A model generated the notes under the pieces. It made no database searches and was not told the DNA's origin. It saw only the letters and a program-made list of their open reading frames with translations. A program made the position numbers and the translations under genes. Below are positions 52,871-64,000 of a DNA stretch of 64,000 nt, piece by piece (the stretch's first letter is position 1; every line of letters begins with the position of its first letter). This DNA comes from Fragilaria crotonensis (taxonomy: Eukaryota > Bacillariophyta > Fragilariophyceae > Fragilariales > Fragilariaceae), in the NCBI GenBank assembly GCA_022925895.1, contig JAKSYS010000057.1:62001-126000 (forward strand), given 5' to 3'.

Positions 52871-53058
52871 CCCAGCCGGTAGGACAAAGGATTCTCATAA
52901 AATAAAATAAAATGTAACCTAATTATAGGGTTCGCACCATGTACATGTACCAGCCGGTAGGCCAGTACTGTGTACCCACACCCGGCAGCGTACCGCGGAG
53001 TGATTTATTTATTTATAGCTGGCACGACTGAGACTTATACATATCATGTGGTGCAATG

Positions 53059-56000
53059 TCATGTCGTCTGGCGAGGAAAAAAGGACGTCATTAGAGTTTG
53101 TTGAGAGCTCTCTTTCCGATAATCGTCCATGGATTGTTTCACAATGCGCAACCATCTTCGACGAGTCGACGCGGACCCAGAAAGAAGTTTATCTAAGGAT
53201 CGAGAGCAGTAATGCTGATCACGTGGAAGCAAAAGATGGGGCATGCCGTGATAGAGTCGGATCTCCGCGATGTCGGTGTCTCTAGTCTGTCGAACGTCTT
53301 CGTCTGCCTGATCGTGGAGGGCAGAGTTCCTTGAGAGCCAGATAGACCGCGAAAAGTTGTGGGTCGCCTCAATAATAGATCGTAATCGGGCATCGCCGCT
53401 CGCTGAGTTCGCACGAGTGGGATTATGAAAGTCGTGGCTAGCAGTCTTGCACCAGAGGGTGCTGAAGAATCCTTTAAAAGCATTACCCCACCCAATGGCT
53501 TCCTGGGATTGAATGGCAGCCTGAAGGAGGAGAACAAACTCGGGATCATATTCCGATAGACTGGGAGTAAAAGGGACAGACGCTCCATGTTCCAACCAGT
53601 GAAGAAGCCCTGCTGCAATAACGTACCGCGCCGGGTGTGTGTCTTTCGTGCGAATGGCTGCTTGCAATTGTGCGACATGACTAGCACGTTGCGGAACTGC
53701 AGGACAACGCAGGAGATGTTCGGAGTTTTCAACAGCAACTTTGCAACAGGGACATAGACTCAGCATCGGATCTTTGACCGGAGCTTGGCGAAGACGACGA
53801 ACGCCCAGGGGAAGCTGATCATGGACAAATTTTGTGCGAGTGATCTGATGTCGTGACGAAAGACGACAATAGTGCTTACCAAAAAGCTGAAGATCAATCA
53901 TGTTCCAAACATCGTCCGACCAGCCGTTCTGGTCCTGCATGTAGCGTCGAAGGTGATAGCCATTCACATGATAGCGTATACATTCATCATACTGGCCAGT
54001 GAGACGTTGATTGTTAATAGAAATGGAGCATTGTTGAAATGGAACGTGATCACAGCCTTGACGAGACGGCAAGGAACCCGTCGTGCGATATCCCGAAGCG
54101 AGAGAATCTGCCGCAATGTTTAAGGTTGCTGACACCGAAAGTATCCGTGTTCTGGAGGAGGAATCTTGATGTCCTTTAACCCAGCAGTGTTTGAATTTGC
54201 ATTTAATTGAAGCAAGATGCATCCGAATGAGCGAAATAAGGTCTGCATCAGATGGCATGCGCCTTGATGGACGACGTGTTGCAAAACGTCTCACTCGAGA
54301 AATTGCCGCTTTGCTATCGCAGATCCATGTAAACTTGGATTTATGCCGAAGACCCCAAAACCTGGAAAGATGATCAATGAAGAGTAAGGCAGAGGCGTAT
54401 CCGAAGAGTTCACATCGCGTCGATGAAGATGTATCGAAGGGCCCATCTACTGGACCCGCGCATCGAAATAATACGTGGGAGCCGGTTGAGATTACCCAGC
54501 CGTGTGTTCCCTGATTATTCAGAAGACCTCCATCAGTGGCAACATACAGTCGCTTGCGAGCCCGAAATGATTTCCACACTTGGAGATCCGTCGATATCTG
54601 TTCGAGACTGTCTATCATCCGTCGATGTGATTGTGGGAGACTCGAGAGGTATTCCATAAGATTGTCGAAGGTAGACGGAGACGAATGCCGAGTTTGAGTT
54701 GTAGTAGCCGGAGATTTAGGGACGGGAACTTTTTTCCAATACGGAATGTAGCGAAGAAACGATGACTTAATATATCCCTTCCATAGACGAATCTGTTGCT
54801 TAGACGGGGTCTGTTGTCGCGGCCATTGTTGATTCGCAAGAAAGCTCAGCGGTCTTTTGCCATCCAAGAAGGACAAATTAATTGCCTTGGGATTCGAACC
54901 ATCTGTTAATTCGGCAAGGGTATTCACTTGGAGAAACAATCGAACAAGGTTAATGTCCTTTTGTTGAGCAGTGGAATACCGTGCAAGATGAGATTCTTGC
55001 ATTATATACTCATCCGAATCACCTCGAAGTGGAATCTGAAATGGATCGCTCACCGTAACGGACATATTGTGAAGCGATAGGAATTGCCGAAGGGAGAGAA
55101 TCCAGGTTGGGGTAAGATAGGAGAGGTGTATATTCGGAAACTGTAGGAGGTCTTCGCCAATGCCAGCTTCAAGTTGAGAGTATTGCAGATTCAATCGAAG
55201 CAACTTGCCGTTCTCAGATTCACTGTAGATTGCATCTCGGAAGAATTTCAACGATTCAATTCCCGCTTCTGTCCGTAGGTCATAAAGATCTAAACCTCCC
55301 AGCTCACGGGGTCCGTGTCTAATAGCTGTAGAGATAGTGCTTTGTACATGCAGCTTCTTTAGGATGGCTGGAATAATGCGGGATTGTACGGTACTCAGCT
55401 CTTCTTCATCAAGTGCGACAGTTGCCAATCCGTATCTCATAGAAGGTACATATGTGGTCCGATGAAAAATGCTTACGTCTGCCGCAGATAAACGGGGCGA
55501 CATGATGCGAGTCGCAAAGATGTCTGCCTTTTTCTTCATCTGTTTCAGGTGAAAACCAAAGTCGCCAAGGGGATTCATGAAAACGCCTAACATACGTGTA
55601 GACTCATCGGGTTTTGTCCGCGTGATGATGGATGGGTTGTGTTTTTCCGTGCCGTGATAAATCTTGACCTCTCTGTCCGTCGCCGCAATTGGTCTAATTA
55701 CGGGACGACCCTTTGTCCACTCCCAGCGAACTATAAACCATGAGCACTTTGCCAGGTTAAGTTTTCCACCGGACAGATGTAATAGATGCTCCCACGTCTG
55801 CGCAATCTTTTCCAGGCGGGCAATTAGATCGTCGATATTATTGGTATCCGATGATGATGTGAAACTGAGAGAAGTGTCGTCGACAAAAGCGTCCGATAGT
55901 CTGGTGTGAACCATATCCCCCGAAATCGACGAGAAATTCACGCGATCAGGTATCAAGCGGTCCAACGTTTGCAATAGAATGACAACGAGGGAAAGCCAGA

Positions 56001-59000
56001 CAGCAGGGAGGCTCCGCTCCTTGACCGGTTCCGAAAAGGGAGAGAATGTCGTCCCATGATAATTTTCCTCTGATATGCCATAGACCGTTTTCACAGTATA
56101 TTTCATGAATTGTAGGGCATCGGCGTGTGTTCTGATTGCGTGTTTCGGCATACCACATTTCCGAGCCGCGAGCATCCCCAGTCCGACAATTATGCGATCG
56201 TAGCACGAAGAAGCGTCATTGTCAAAGCGAGCATAGTCATGCTTCAGAATCCGACAAAGATCGCTTGATAGCTGAGTGAGCATTATGGGATCAAGTGACA
56301 TACGACCTGGAATGGAACCATGTTGACCATTGTGTAGCAGATCAAGCGATAAGGCTCGGCGAACCAGACGATGCCCCCACTGAAGTTTTAAGAAAAAATT
56401 GAAATCCGCCTCAAATAGATGCACAATTCGAAGCCGATTAATGCGTGGCCTACCCACATCCTTTTCAATTAATACATTGACAGCCTGACTCCATCTCGGA
56501 ATAGAAATCCCGCTGCCAATCGCTATGTTCATGAATTTTACGAAACAGTCCAATAGGACTGGATGTTGTATTTCGGACTTATATAATCCCAGATGGCGTC
56601 CCGACGGTGAAGTGGATGTTGTTTCGCGCCAGGATTGAAAGCCTTTTCGAACATCGTCATGGCTGATTGCAGTCTCGATATATCCCTTTACCTTAACCGA
56701 GGGGAATTGTAAAGATGCGAGAAACTCGCGTAGTGCCTGATCCTCATGTGACCATTCACATGGTGGCATACCGTCGAGTATCTTGTCGGATGCCAGAGAT
56801 AATCCCGAAAATGTGATGGCGTCGTACAATAGACCATTGCCAAACGGTGATTCACTTGCTGCCCTGAATGAGTCTCTATTGTACTTCAGAAGATGCGCTT
56901 CCATTTGGGACCTTTCGATCACCGTGTCCCAGAGGACATCGGATGGATCTTGAGTTTGAAGAATGTGATAAGCACTTGATGCCTCTTCCCATCTTGATCG
57001 AGAGCCGAGGATCCCGATGGAACCAAGATTTTGAGAGACTAGATGCTGTAAATGGTTTAACCGTGCGACGGATTTCGCGAAATTTATTCCGAACCGTTTC
57101 GCCGTCGATTGTCCTCCGAACGACTTTTGCTTTGTGTCGAGACGCTGTCATAGTTGCAGGATTGGTGTCTGTTTCATACCTGACAATCAAATCTTCGTAG
57201 CATTTCAGCCGCATTGGCGTGGCATCAGCTTGACATTTGTAAAACTCTGACGACGCTTTATTAAACTGCGCACGGACTTCTTCGAGAGGTAGTTCCTCAT
57301 TGAGAAAGGGGAAGAAAAAGTTTTGATCGTGCTGTCGGAGCTGACCTTGCCATCGTGTGAATGTTGCAGAGTAATTTTTCCTTCTTGAAGTTCTCGTAAT
57401 CGAAGCTTCCAATATAAACGAGTAAATGCTTTGTTGCGGAGGATCGGGGACCAACGACATTTTTTTGGAGGTCGTTTTAAAACATTCTCCGCTGCCTTCA
57501 TTGCTCTGCCCTTGTCATTATCCCATCCAACTAGTCTGGCGCGAATATCATCCCGCGACATGGAATGGTAATTATTGTGCAGGTCGTTTATTCGCTCTAC
57601 CATACGGTGTGCGGTGTAATACTCCACGACTTTGTCATTGTATTTCGCGACAAGTTCTGGATTGCCTGTATGCACCGTGCGAGACGAGGGTAGAGATATT
57701 GCCGAAGACCTCTGAAAAAAATCCAGCTTGAGATCCACGTAAAGACCGCGATGGTCTGACTGTGGGCCCTCGTTATACGATAATGTTCCTGATCTTTCCA
57801 GGAATTGTCGTGCATGATGACAGCCCAGGATGAAGTCAATTCGACGAGATTCAGCTCCAATGTATGTTGACTCCGCCGGATCGTTAGCATGAAGATCGAA
57901 AAGTGTGCAGTGATCAAGAAAATCAGCAAAGTGAGTATCGGATTGCAGAGTGGAATTAACGTCCATCATGACTATGATCGCATGGCCCTGTTCTTGAAGT
58001 TGAAGTACTTGTTGTTGAAGATCGCGAAGGAAAAGTCTTCTGGGATTGACTGATTGCTTGGTGGACAAGTGGAAATAATTATATTCTCTGGCAAAGGAAC
58101 TGCCGAGCGGCGCGGAGCGAATGGACCCAGAACAGACGCGATAAGCTGTAATCACGGTAAGTTTTTTGTGCCTCGGAGCCCGAGAAAGTGATTCCAGACC
58201 ATCTGCCGAGACCCGTAGGATCAAGGATGTTTTGGCCATGTACTCGGGAAACTAGACAACCCACCACAAATGTAAGTGTCCCCCCAGCTTGATACGTCTC
58301 TGAAGAAGGTATCGGATCAATATCGTTGGATGGTGAACCGAAAACAGTTTTGCTCTGCCTGTGAAACCTGCGTACCACGTTGTTGAAATCATCCCGTAGA
58401 TGAAAATGTTGCCAGCACGTGTTGGTCTCAGCAAGACCAGCAACATCGACATGGAGTGATTGAAGTGAGTTCATAAAATACCTGTAGTCGTCGCTACCCA
58501 GAGAGGAACTTAAACCGTGTACGTTTTGGAAGAAGAGTCGCACTGTATTGTTGGATTTTTGAATGATGGCATCTCCATATGACTTTGACGCAAAGGAATC
58601 TAAGGGATTGTGGCGAATGCGGCGTCCAGGGCGATTAGGAATGGACATGAAATGGCCAATTGGAAGAAGGGGAATGGATGAATCGATGGGAAGATTGCGA
58701 TAACTAAAAGACTTGGAAGACGTAGAATTTTCTGAAACATGGGTTCCCCCGCGGTCGATTTCGTGTTGCAGAAATCGTCCGCAGCTCACTGTTGTCCAAT
58801 GGGAAACTCATGTCGCGTCCCCTCCGCCTTGAGAGCTATGTTCTTTGTATCGACTCTCAAGGTCGGTGGTGATCTCATCCATATCTGTTGATGGTGAAGA
58901 TTCGGCGTTGTCGTCTGGTGGCAATGGTGTATGTACGGCCTGGGAGAAAGGATGCAAGTTGTCCAGATTGGGATCATCGGACATCTCATCAATCGTGGTG

Positions 59001-59049
59001 ACCATGATTGTAGGTTGTAAAACTCCGTCTGCGGATCCGTTGCTGTCAT
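53059..59049 (-). pseudogene. LINE B ORF2: endonuclease-RT-RNase H, frameshifted
   Basis: Domains by position: APE endonuclease at about 58600-57700 (VRLFFQNVHGL, TGLGRWSGITF, MMDVNST, RRIDFILG, SDHRGLYVDL); RT at about 56700-55300 (SPSGRHLGLYKSE, NDASSCYDRI, FVDDTSLSF); RNase H at about 54550-54100 (YVATDGGLLNNQG, RCELFGYASAL, WICDSKAAISR); and a Cys-rich tail near 53760 (LSLCPCCKVAVENSEHLLRC). Frame changes occur near 58170, 57370 and 57000, with another near 58790. A pair of compensating indels near 56010-56050 scrambles motif B: LINE A reads GTGQGSGASPA there, LINE B reads EPVKERSLPA. The presumed start ATG (59047-59049) overlaps the ORF1 stop as ATGA. Confidence 0.85.
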
Positions 59050-61799
59050 CTTTGTCGTGGCTCATGCCGATGTCCTCCATGTCGTCTTTGTGGAAACCAG
59101 CTCGATACTTCTTTTGATAGGTGACGAGAAGGACTCCTATCCAGCTGACGATTTGATGAATCCGACGGGGACGGAAAGGACTGTTGGTTGGTATTTGCCA
59201 CGGTTGCGGTGGAGTTGGTGTCATTGAGCAATGGTGAAATGCCAAGTGCTTGACCGGTGTTCATGTTTGTTATAGCGATCATGTCCATTAGAGCCGATAG
59301 TTTGTCGCTGAGTTTGTTCATAGTTCCGCCGACTCCGGCTTGTGTTTCCATAACATTCATGAGATTGCCTTGCATAGTGTCGAACCTGTGATCCATATCG
59401 TCAAATCTTGTAAATTGTCGTTCCATGCGTTCCAGTCGCTCCGTATTGATACGATCCTTCCGATCAAATTCCTTCTGTTGACGTTGGATTCGAGCTTCTA
59501 TTTCTTGGAATCGGGCTGTGGATGTTGACATTGAAGACAATCGGGAAGTGGCAGAATTGTTCGAGTCAGTTGATGCTGTTGTCTGTGCTGTGGAACGCAG
59601 ACCATATTGTTCCCGAAGTGAATCCAATGATGTCGGTGGAGCCTTTGACTTAGCCATTTCTTTCTGTTCCGTGGAAATTTTAGAACCTCCTGTTTCAGAG
59701 GATGAATCGTTTGTTGTAGATACAGGTTGGTCGGCTGCTCCGCCGGGTGTCAGAGAAGAATCAGCTTTCGATCCTGATTCTGCAAATGACTCGTCGCCTT
59801 GAACTGATGTTTGCTTCCACGATTCCGTTGAAGAGAATAATTTGTCAATAGAAGACAAATTTTCATTTACTTTAGAGAACACATGTATAACTGATGGAGG
59901 AGGACCGATTGCTTCTCTGAACCGTTCTTCTCTGATCGAGAAAGGAAAGACTCGGCGACGGTACTCTTCAAACGCTTGACGAACAATGACTTCGTGCTGA
60001 GGAGCCATGAGTAGGAAAGATTTTTGATCGTAGCCTCCATTAACGACATCGACATGTGCTGATTCGTTTCCGTCGGCAGATAGGATGGATGCGGCCCAGT
60101 CTCTTGTGGTTCTCTCCATTGTTGTGCCATCCGGGAAAAACTCTGTCCTCATGGTGTCTAAATTGTTAATCAGTGGAGACAATTGGATATATCTGAAGGA
60201 CTTGATATAAGAGTCGTGCTTGTCAAATAAATTCATTGCCTCGGCCGTCGTCATTTTCGCGAACGCAAATCTCGGAATGTAAACTCCAGCTCCAGATCCG
60301 TCCAGTGCAGAAAGTAGCGTCTGGCTCAAAGAATGAACGTGGTTTTTTCCACATTGTACCACCAGATGATTGATGTCCTGATCAAATGGAGTTCGTCGAT
60401 GAAGGAAAATGTCGAAAAAAGGAGTCGTGGCGGGAAGCTTGCTGCGTAAGCTTTGGAGGAAACGTGTGCGATGAGTTGTGCGAGGAGCTTTGAGAAGTAT
60501 ATAACCCGAAATGACCTGATCGCCGCTGGTGCTTTTGGAGTTTGAAAACATCACTGAGACTTTGTTCCTTGTGAGTGCTTCCTGCACTCTCGACTGGTTT
60601 TTCCAATAGAAAGACGGTTTATCAGTGAATCCGAACCGAAGCGCAATAATGATTTGCGATTGGGACGGTAGAACCGATAGGGAAGGAGCAATGTACGATC
60701 GGACTTCCTCTGGCGTCATTTTTGATAAGGAGTTGTAATTGTCAGTTCCTTCGTCTTTCCACAGGTATAGAAGGCCATCCTCGTCTCGGAAGATATCGTT
60801 GAGAAGCGAGTGGATTGCAACGGATAATTTCTGCGATTGCTGAGATAAGGCAAGCGAGACGACGTCTGCCGTCGTTTTCCAACGAAGCGAGATACGAATG
60901 GTGCCATCATTAATAGGAATGTTCGAGTTTGGAATCAGCGCCGACATTTTTCCATCCGCGGACGATGTAGTAGAATTCGACTCCTTGTTCTTTTCTTCAT
61001 GACCTTGTGGGTGGCTTTTTGGTGGCGGGTTGTTGATCTGTGGGTGTGGTTTGGTTACTGGTGGGAGCGGAGTTGTGTGGGACTTTGGAGTGGGCGTTTG
61101 AAGTGTTTGTGCTTCTGGGACTCCTGGAGTTTCCACATCCATCGGTTCGTCGTCTAGTTCTTCTGGAATTGGAGGGGTAGTGAATGCAAGTTGTTGTTTG
61201 AAGAGGTCTGTTGTCTTAAGAGCGATTGACATCTTCTTTGGCCCAGAGGATGTTTTCCTGGCGATCTGGGTACGACGCTTTGCCTTCGCGGATCCGATGA
61301 CCTTGTTCCATGAGTAGATATTGTTTGCACGCTTTGCCCACGCCTCGAAACCGACTGTGATCGTGTCCACTGGGAGAACTTTATCGGTGTGAGTGGATAA
61401 GTAGGGAAGAGAGAAACTGTTTGCCCAGTCGTGAAGTTTCTTTGGAACATCGAGTTTACGGTCAATGTAGTACATATAACGATACCAAACAACTAAGTGA
61501 AGTTGAAGTTGATCGTTATCGAAATTGTTCCAAAGTGCTTCGAAGTTGGGAAAAGACACAATGTTTCGCCCAAGAGTTGAAAACCTATGCCAGACAGTTG
61601 GAGTGGTATCGTTGCGTTGGACTGTTTCCTCATAGATGCGTTTGACGCGATCGTTCTGCGTCTCAGACAAGTGCTCAGGAGGAATGTCGGTATCGGGGAA
61701 ATCCTTCCAGTCCTTCAAATGAAAACCAAAGTAGTTGTCAGTGTCAGGAGGGAGGGACGTGAGGAGGGTTTGGGACGGATGAGCCGCTGCTTCGGTCAT
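59046..61799 (-). CDS. LINE B ORF1 protein
   Basis: 917 residues from the ATG at 61799 (MTEAAAHPSQTLLTSLPP); the frame stays open to 62063 but the leader shared with LINE A lies inside that extension, so the later start is preferred. It matches LINE A ORF1: an N-terminal block with WYRYMYYIDRKLDVP, a central region with IRISLRWKTTADVVSLAL, and a C-terminal coiled coil (RFQEIEARIQRQQKEFDRK) ahead of a Ser-rich tail. No zinc knuckle seen. Probably the RNA-binding partner of ORF2; this is inferred from position only. Confidence 0.72.
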   Translation of the reverse strand: MTEAAAHPSQTLLTSLPPDTDNYFGFHLKDWKDFPDTDIPPEHLSETQNDRVKRIYEETVQRNDTTPTVWHRFSTLGRNIVSFPNFEALWNNFDNDQLQLHLVVWYRYMYYIDRKLDVPKKLHDWANSFSLPYLSTHTDKVLPVDTITVGFEAWAKRANNIYSWNKVIGSAKAKRRTQIARKTSSGPKKMSIALKTTDLFKQQLAFTTPPIPEELDDEPMDVETPGVPEAQTLQTPTPKSHTTPLPPVTKPHPQINNPPPKSHPQGHEEKNKESNSTTSSADGKMSALIPNSNIPINDGTIRISLRWKTTADVVSLALSQQSQKLSVAIHSLLNDIFRDEDGLLYLWKDEGTDNYNSLSKMTPEEVRSYIAPSLSVLPSQSQIIIALRFGFTDKPSFYWKNQSRVQEALTRNKVSVMFSNSKSTSGDQVISGYILLKAPRTTHRTRFLQSLRSKLPATTPFFDIFLHRRTPFDQDINHLVVQCGKNHVHSLSQTLLSALDGSGAGVYIPRFAFAKMTTAEAMNLFDKHDSYIKSFRYIQLSPLINNLDTMRTEFFPDGTTMERTTRDWAASILSADGNESAHVDVVNGGYDQKSFLLMAPQHEVIVRQAFEEYRRRVFPFSIREERFREAIGPPPSVIHVFSKVNENLSSIDKLFSSTESWKQTSVQGDESFAESGSKADSSLTPGGAADQPVSTTNDSSSETGGSKISTEQKEMAKSKAPPTSLDSLREQYGLRSTAQTTASTDSNNSATSRLSSMSTSTARFQEIEARIQRQQKEFDRKDRINTERLERMERQFTRFDDMDHRFDTMQGNLMNVMETQAGVGGTMNKLSDKLSALMDMIAITNMNTGQALGISPLLNDTNSTATVANTNQQSFPSPSDSSNRQLDRSPSRHLSKEVSSWFPQRRHGGHRHEPRQR

Positions 61800-62063
61800 G
61801 GTGGTGACGCACGGGACGGCTTCGGTGGTTTTTGTACTGCAAAACGGGCGACGGACAGACTGGTGTTTCAAATTCTTAATACTAGAAATTGTGTCACAAA
61901 GGATTCTCATGTACTTGCCTGATTTGAACAAGACCTTGCCGTGGACGCTCGTGACGTGAGGCCATGAATGATCGGCAAACAAAAAAATGTCCATTTCGAT
62001 GTGGAGATCCAAACCTGCTTCACTGAGATACTGCCAAGCAAGCAGCGACGTACTGATTATCAT

Positions 62064-63190
62064 TTTATATATGGTGTGTTTGACGCCGAAGCGTTCTTTT
62101 CAAGTAGAAGCATCCCGTCGATTCCACAAGTCGTTTCGACCGTTTCAATGTCTGTGCGTCTACATACAGCTTGTTCCACATTTCAAAGCAAAACAACAGC
62201 AAATACGAACGGCAGCCACGCCTGCCATCTCTCCGTACCCTCTTGACCGACTAATTTCCTAACGCTGTCGGTTTCGCCTTGTCGTATTCCGTTTCATGGT
62301 CTCGGGCTGCTGTGGCGACACACTGACCCGTACTATGGGGCAATGGCTGTGTGATCTTCCCCACAAGGAATCGTACAAGCCAGGATACCAGCACTCTCAT
62401 GAGTCTCGTGAACAACACTGAATTCACGAACGGCTGGAAGTTCTGTTTCAACGATCATGGCAAACAATGTCATACGTGGAGTTTAATGAGAAAGCATGCG
62501 GCACTGGCTTGTGATGAACGTCATGGCAGCAAAGACATCGGTTCGGAGTTTACACCTACATATGACGATACTTCCAGAATCGGCTTGAGGTCACGACGGA
62601 CAACAGCTGAAGAGTCTCCATCGGAGATCCCAAAGGTCACCAGGAGGACGGTGTCACATCACAAACTTGAGAAAGCTCCTTAGAAGGACCCGACCCTCAC
62701 ATTCCTTTTGAAGGATAAGTGGTTTCAGTGATGGTCAATGTGATCTCTTCAACCTAGGATTTGCCGTACCGTACCTTAATTAGTTACTCCAAGGACGTGC
62801 TGCCAATGGACTGTTAGCGGTTGGATCAGCTATCGACGATCGGACGCCCAAAGATGTTTGCAACTGGCAGCAATTGACGAATCGACTATGAAATAGTGAA
62901 GTAGGCCAGCAACTTTGATGTGTTGACGTGTTGAGATGTAATTCCTAAATTTTAAAAGGCAAGCTATACGACCAAAGTTCGGCCATCCCCAAATGAAGAA
63001 CGACGTTGCAATTTGGAGCCTATCAACCGTCTCTGATCCTTTCAGTAGGTGAGTGAATGTAAAACGAAAAATGTAAAAAATGCAGTGCATCGAGTCAGCA
63101 ATATCGAGTAAGTTCAACCCTTCTGATGCTTCGACGTATGGAGTTGCCACTCCGATTTCAGCATGACATCACGGCTCAAAGCCTTCACTG
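62064..63190. other. Spacer between LINE B and family member 3
   Basis: 1.1 kb. About 62700-62755 carries a fragment like the duplicated segments (GGTCAATGTGATCTCTTCAA against GGTCACTGTGATCTACTTCAA in copy 2), suggesting the rest of a third decayed copy was displaced by LINE B. The part next to member 3 resembles the 3' flank of member 1. A 110-codon plus-strand frame (62351-62683) has no recognised domain. Confidence 0.4.
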
Positions 63191-64000
63191 CTACTGCATC
63201 CTCGCCGTTTCCAAATCCAAGTCCTTGTACTTGTCATAGCATTCCTGAAGAGCCGCAACAGCCTTCGGGTTTTCGTTGGCAAAGGGGATGCGCCATTTTG
63301 CTCCGATCGTCTCCACGTTGTACTTGAACAGTTTCATGAATTCCGCATACTTCGTCTTTTCCTTCATCATAGTTTCAAAGTGACGCATGCAATTCCAGGA
63401 ATAGTCATCATTGCACTGATGGGCGAGGAAAGAGTGCACGAATTGGTTAGCCCCGTCTTTGTTACCTTCAGTTTCTCCAAACATGAACGTATCGTACAGC
63501 TCCTCAGCGGTAATGCTGGCGAAATCGTCTGTTGTAGGACGAGTCTCGGGGTTCTTGATCAGATCCCACAAATGAGCACATCTCGTGTAGTCGTTACTCG
63601 TCTTGAATGCATCAAGTTTGGTAACCAAGTAAGCATAGAGAGCATCCCTTCCGAATTTCTTGACGTCCTTCAGGAGATGAGGTGGAGCACCTCCAACTTT
63701 AAACCTGATTTGCTCCTTCTCCTTCTCCAATGCCTTGGCAGCTTTCAGCCTGTCATTCTCTGCCTCCTCCTGTGCAACGCGCATTGCCTTCTCCACTCGG
63801 ATCATCTCCTTATTCCATAATTTTTCGGATTCTTCTTTCTCTTCAGCAGACAACTTCCGAGGCTTACCCGATTTAGGATCGTAGTACTCGTCATAGCATT
63901 TCTGAAGAGCCGCAACAGCCTTCGGGTTTTCGTTGGCAAAGGGGATGCGCCATTTTGCTCCGATCATCTCCACGTTGTACTTGAAAAGTTTCATGAATTC
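63191..64000 (-). CDS. Tandem-array family member 3 (partial, runs off right edge)
   Basis: The open frame covers the end of domain copy 1, the charged linker and all of domain copy 2, and remains open to the window edge, so the N-terminal part is missing. Domain copy 2 reads DVKKFGRDALYAYLVTKLDA, WDLIKNPETRPTTDDF, ELYDTFMFGETEGN, YSWNCMRHFETMMKE, IPFANENPKAVAAL and ends DKYKDLDLETARMQ. It is six residues shorter than members 1 and 2 between WDLIK and the PT motif. The C-terminal ends of the two domain copies (63304-63344 and 63961-64000) are nearly identical in DNA, as in the other two members. Confidence 0.78.
   Translation of the reverse strand, partial: EFMKLFKYNVEMIGAKWRIPFANENPKAVAALQKCYDEYYDPKSGKPRKLSAEEKEESEKLWNKEMIRVEKAMRVAQEEAENDRLKAAKALEKEKEQIRFKVGGAPPHLLKDVKKFGRDALYAYLVTKLDAFKTSNDYTRCAHLWDLIKNPETRPTTDDFASITAEELYDTFMFGETEGNKDGANQFVHSFLAHQCNDDYSWNCMRHFETMMKEKTKYAEFMKLFKYNVETIGAKWRIPFANENPKAVAALQECYDKYKDLDLETARMQ

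Larger units (their letters stand above)
53000..62063 (-). mobile_element. LINE B, non-LTR retrotransposon, near full length but with broken ORF2
   Basis: Same organisation and leader as LINE A. The 3' end is placed near 53000 because an AATAAATAAATAAA-like tail (minus strand, 53003-53016) follows the ORF2 stop at 53059. The 5' limit is uncertain; the shared leader is at about 61838-61900 and an open frame continues to 62063. ORF1 is open. ORF2 has at least three frameshifts. It interrupts the tandem gene array between members 2 and 3. No target-site duplication identified. Confidence 0.85.

Noticed and set aside
1-64000. CRISPR arrays, rRNA and tRNA genes
   Set aside because: No regularly spaced short repeats with unique spacers and no rRNA-like stretches seen. 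I did not recognise a tRNA cloverleaf, but could not scan for one systematically by eye.

Overview
The window looks like nuclear DNA of a photosynthetic stramenopile, most likely a diatom. The evidence is: short introns of 89-121 bp with GT-AG ends; host proteins that begin with a signal peptide running into a plastid-type transit sequence with a phenylalanine at the expected cleavage site (the phosphatase at 17979-19348 and RadA at 22329-24568); a Ty1/copia element of the kind common in diatoms; and host genes packed closely on both strands. The species call is inference.

Layout. (1) 1 to about 7.1 kb: the 5' part of a non-LTR retrotransposon (LINE A) on the minus strand. Its ORF1 is complete. 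Its ORF2 (endonuclease plus reverse transcriptase) stays open for at least 1467 codons and runs off the left edge. (2) 9.2-33.2 kb: a dense block of host genes. In order these are a SLC35F/DMT-type transporter, an NmrA-like NAD(P)-binding protein, a MOSC/mARC-like molybdenum protein, PrimPol, a GNAT acetyltransferase (two exons), a plastid-type Shewanella-like PPP phosphatase (two exons), GINS subunit Psf1, a plastid-type RadA/Sms (two exons), a PP1-type phosphatase (two exons), a large multi-pass membrane protein of unknown function, a Pus7/TruD pseudouridine synthase and a small hypothetical protein. The spacers between them are unusually rich in GTAC and short palindromes. (3) 33.8-34.3 kb: a 518-bp Harbinger-like MITE with perfect 36-bp terminal inverted repeats and a TTA duplication. 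(4) 35.3-36.1 kb: an unrecognised host gene, followed 11 bp after its stop by a 7.6-kb copia-type LTR element (36080-43715) with nearly identical LTRs, so a young insertion.

(5) 44.2 kb to the right edge: a tandem array of an unrecognised protein family, with three minus-strand members at 44185-45786, 48965-51120 and 63191 to beyond 64000. Each has a Lys/Glu/Arg-rich N-terminus and/or charged linker and two copies of a domain of about 155 residues with an SWxCM...FETMMKE core. Within one gene the two domain copies are almost identical in DNA, while the genes differ strongly from each other, which points to gene conversion within each gene. A second, 9-kb LINE (LINE B, about 53000-62063) sits inside the array. 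Taking it out restores a repeat period of about 5 kb. This family is the best candidate here for an undescribed system.

The host genes do not form an operon-like pathway, although three act in DNA replication or recombination (PrimPol, Psf1, RadA). All calls come from reading the sequence and its translations; no database search was run.
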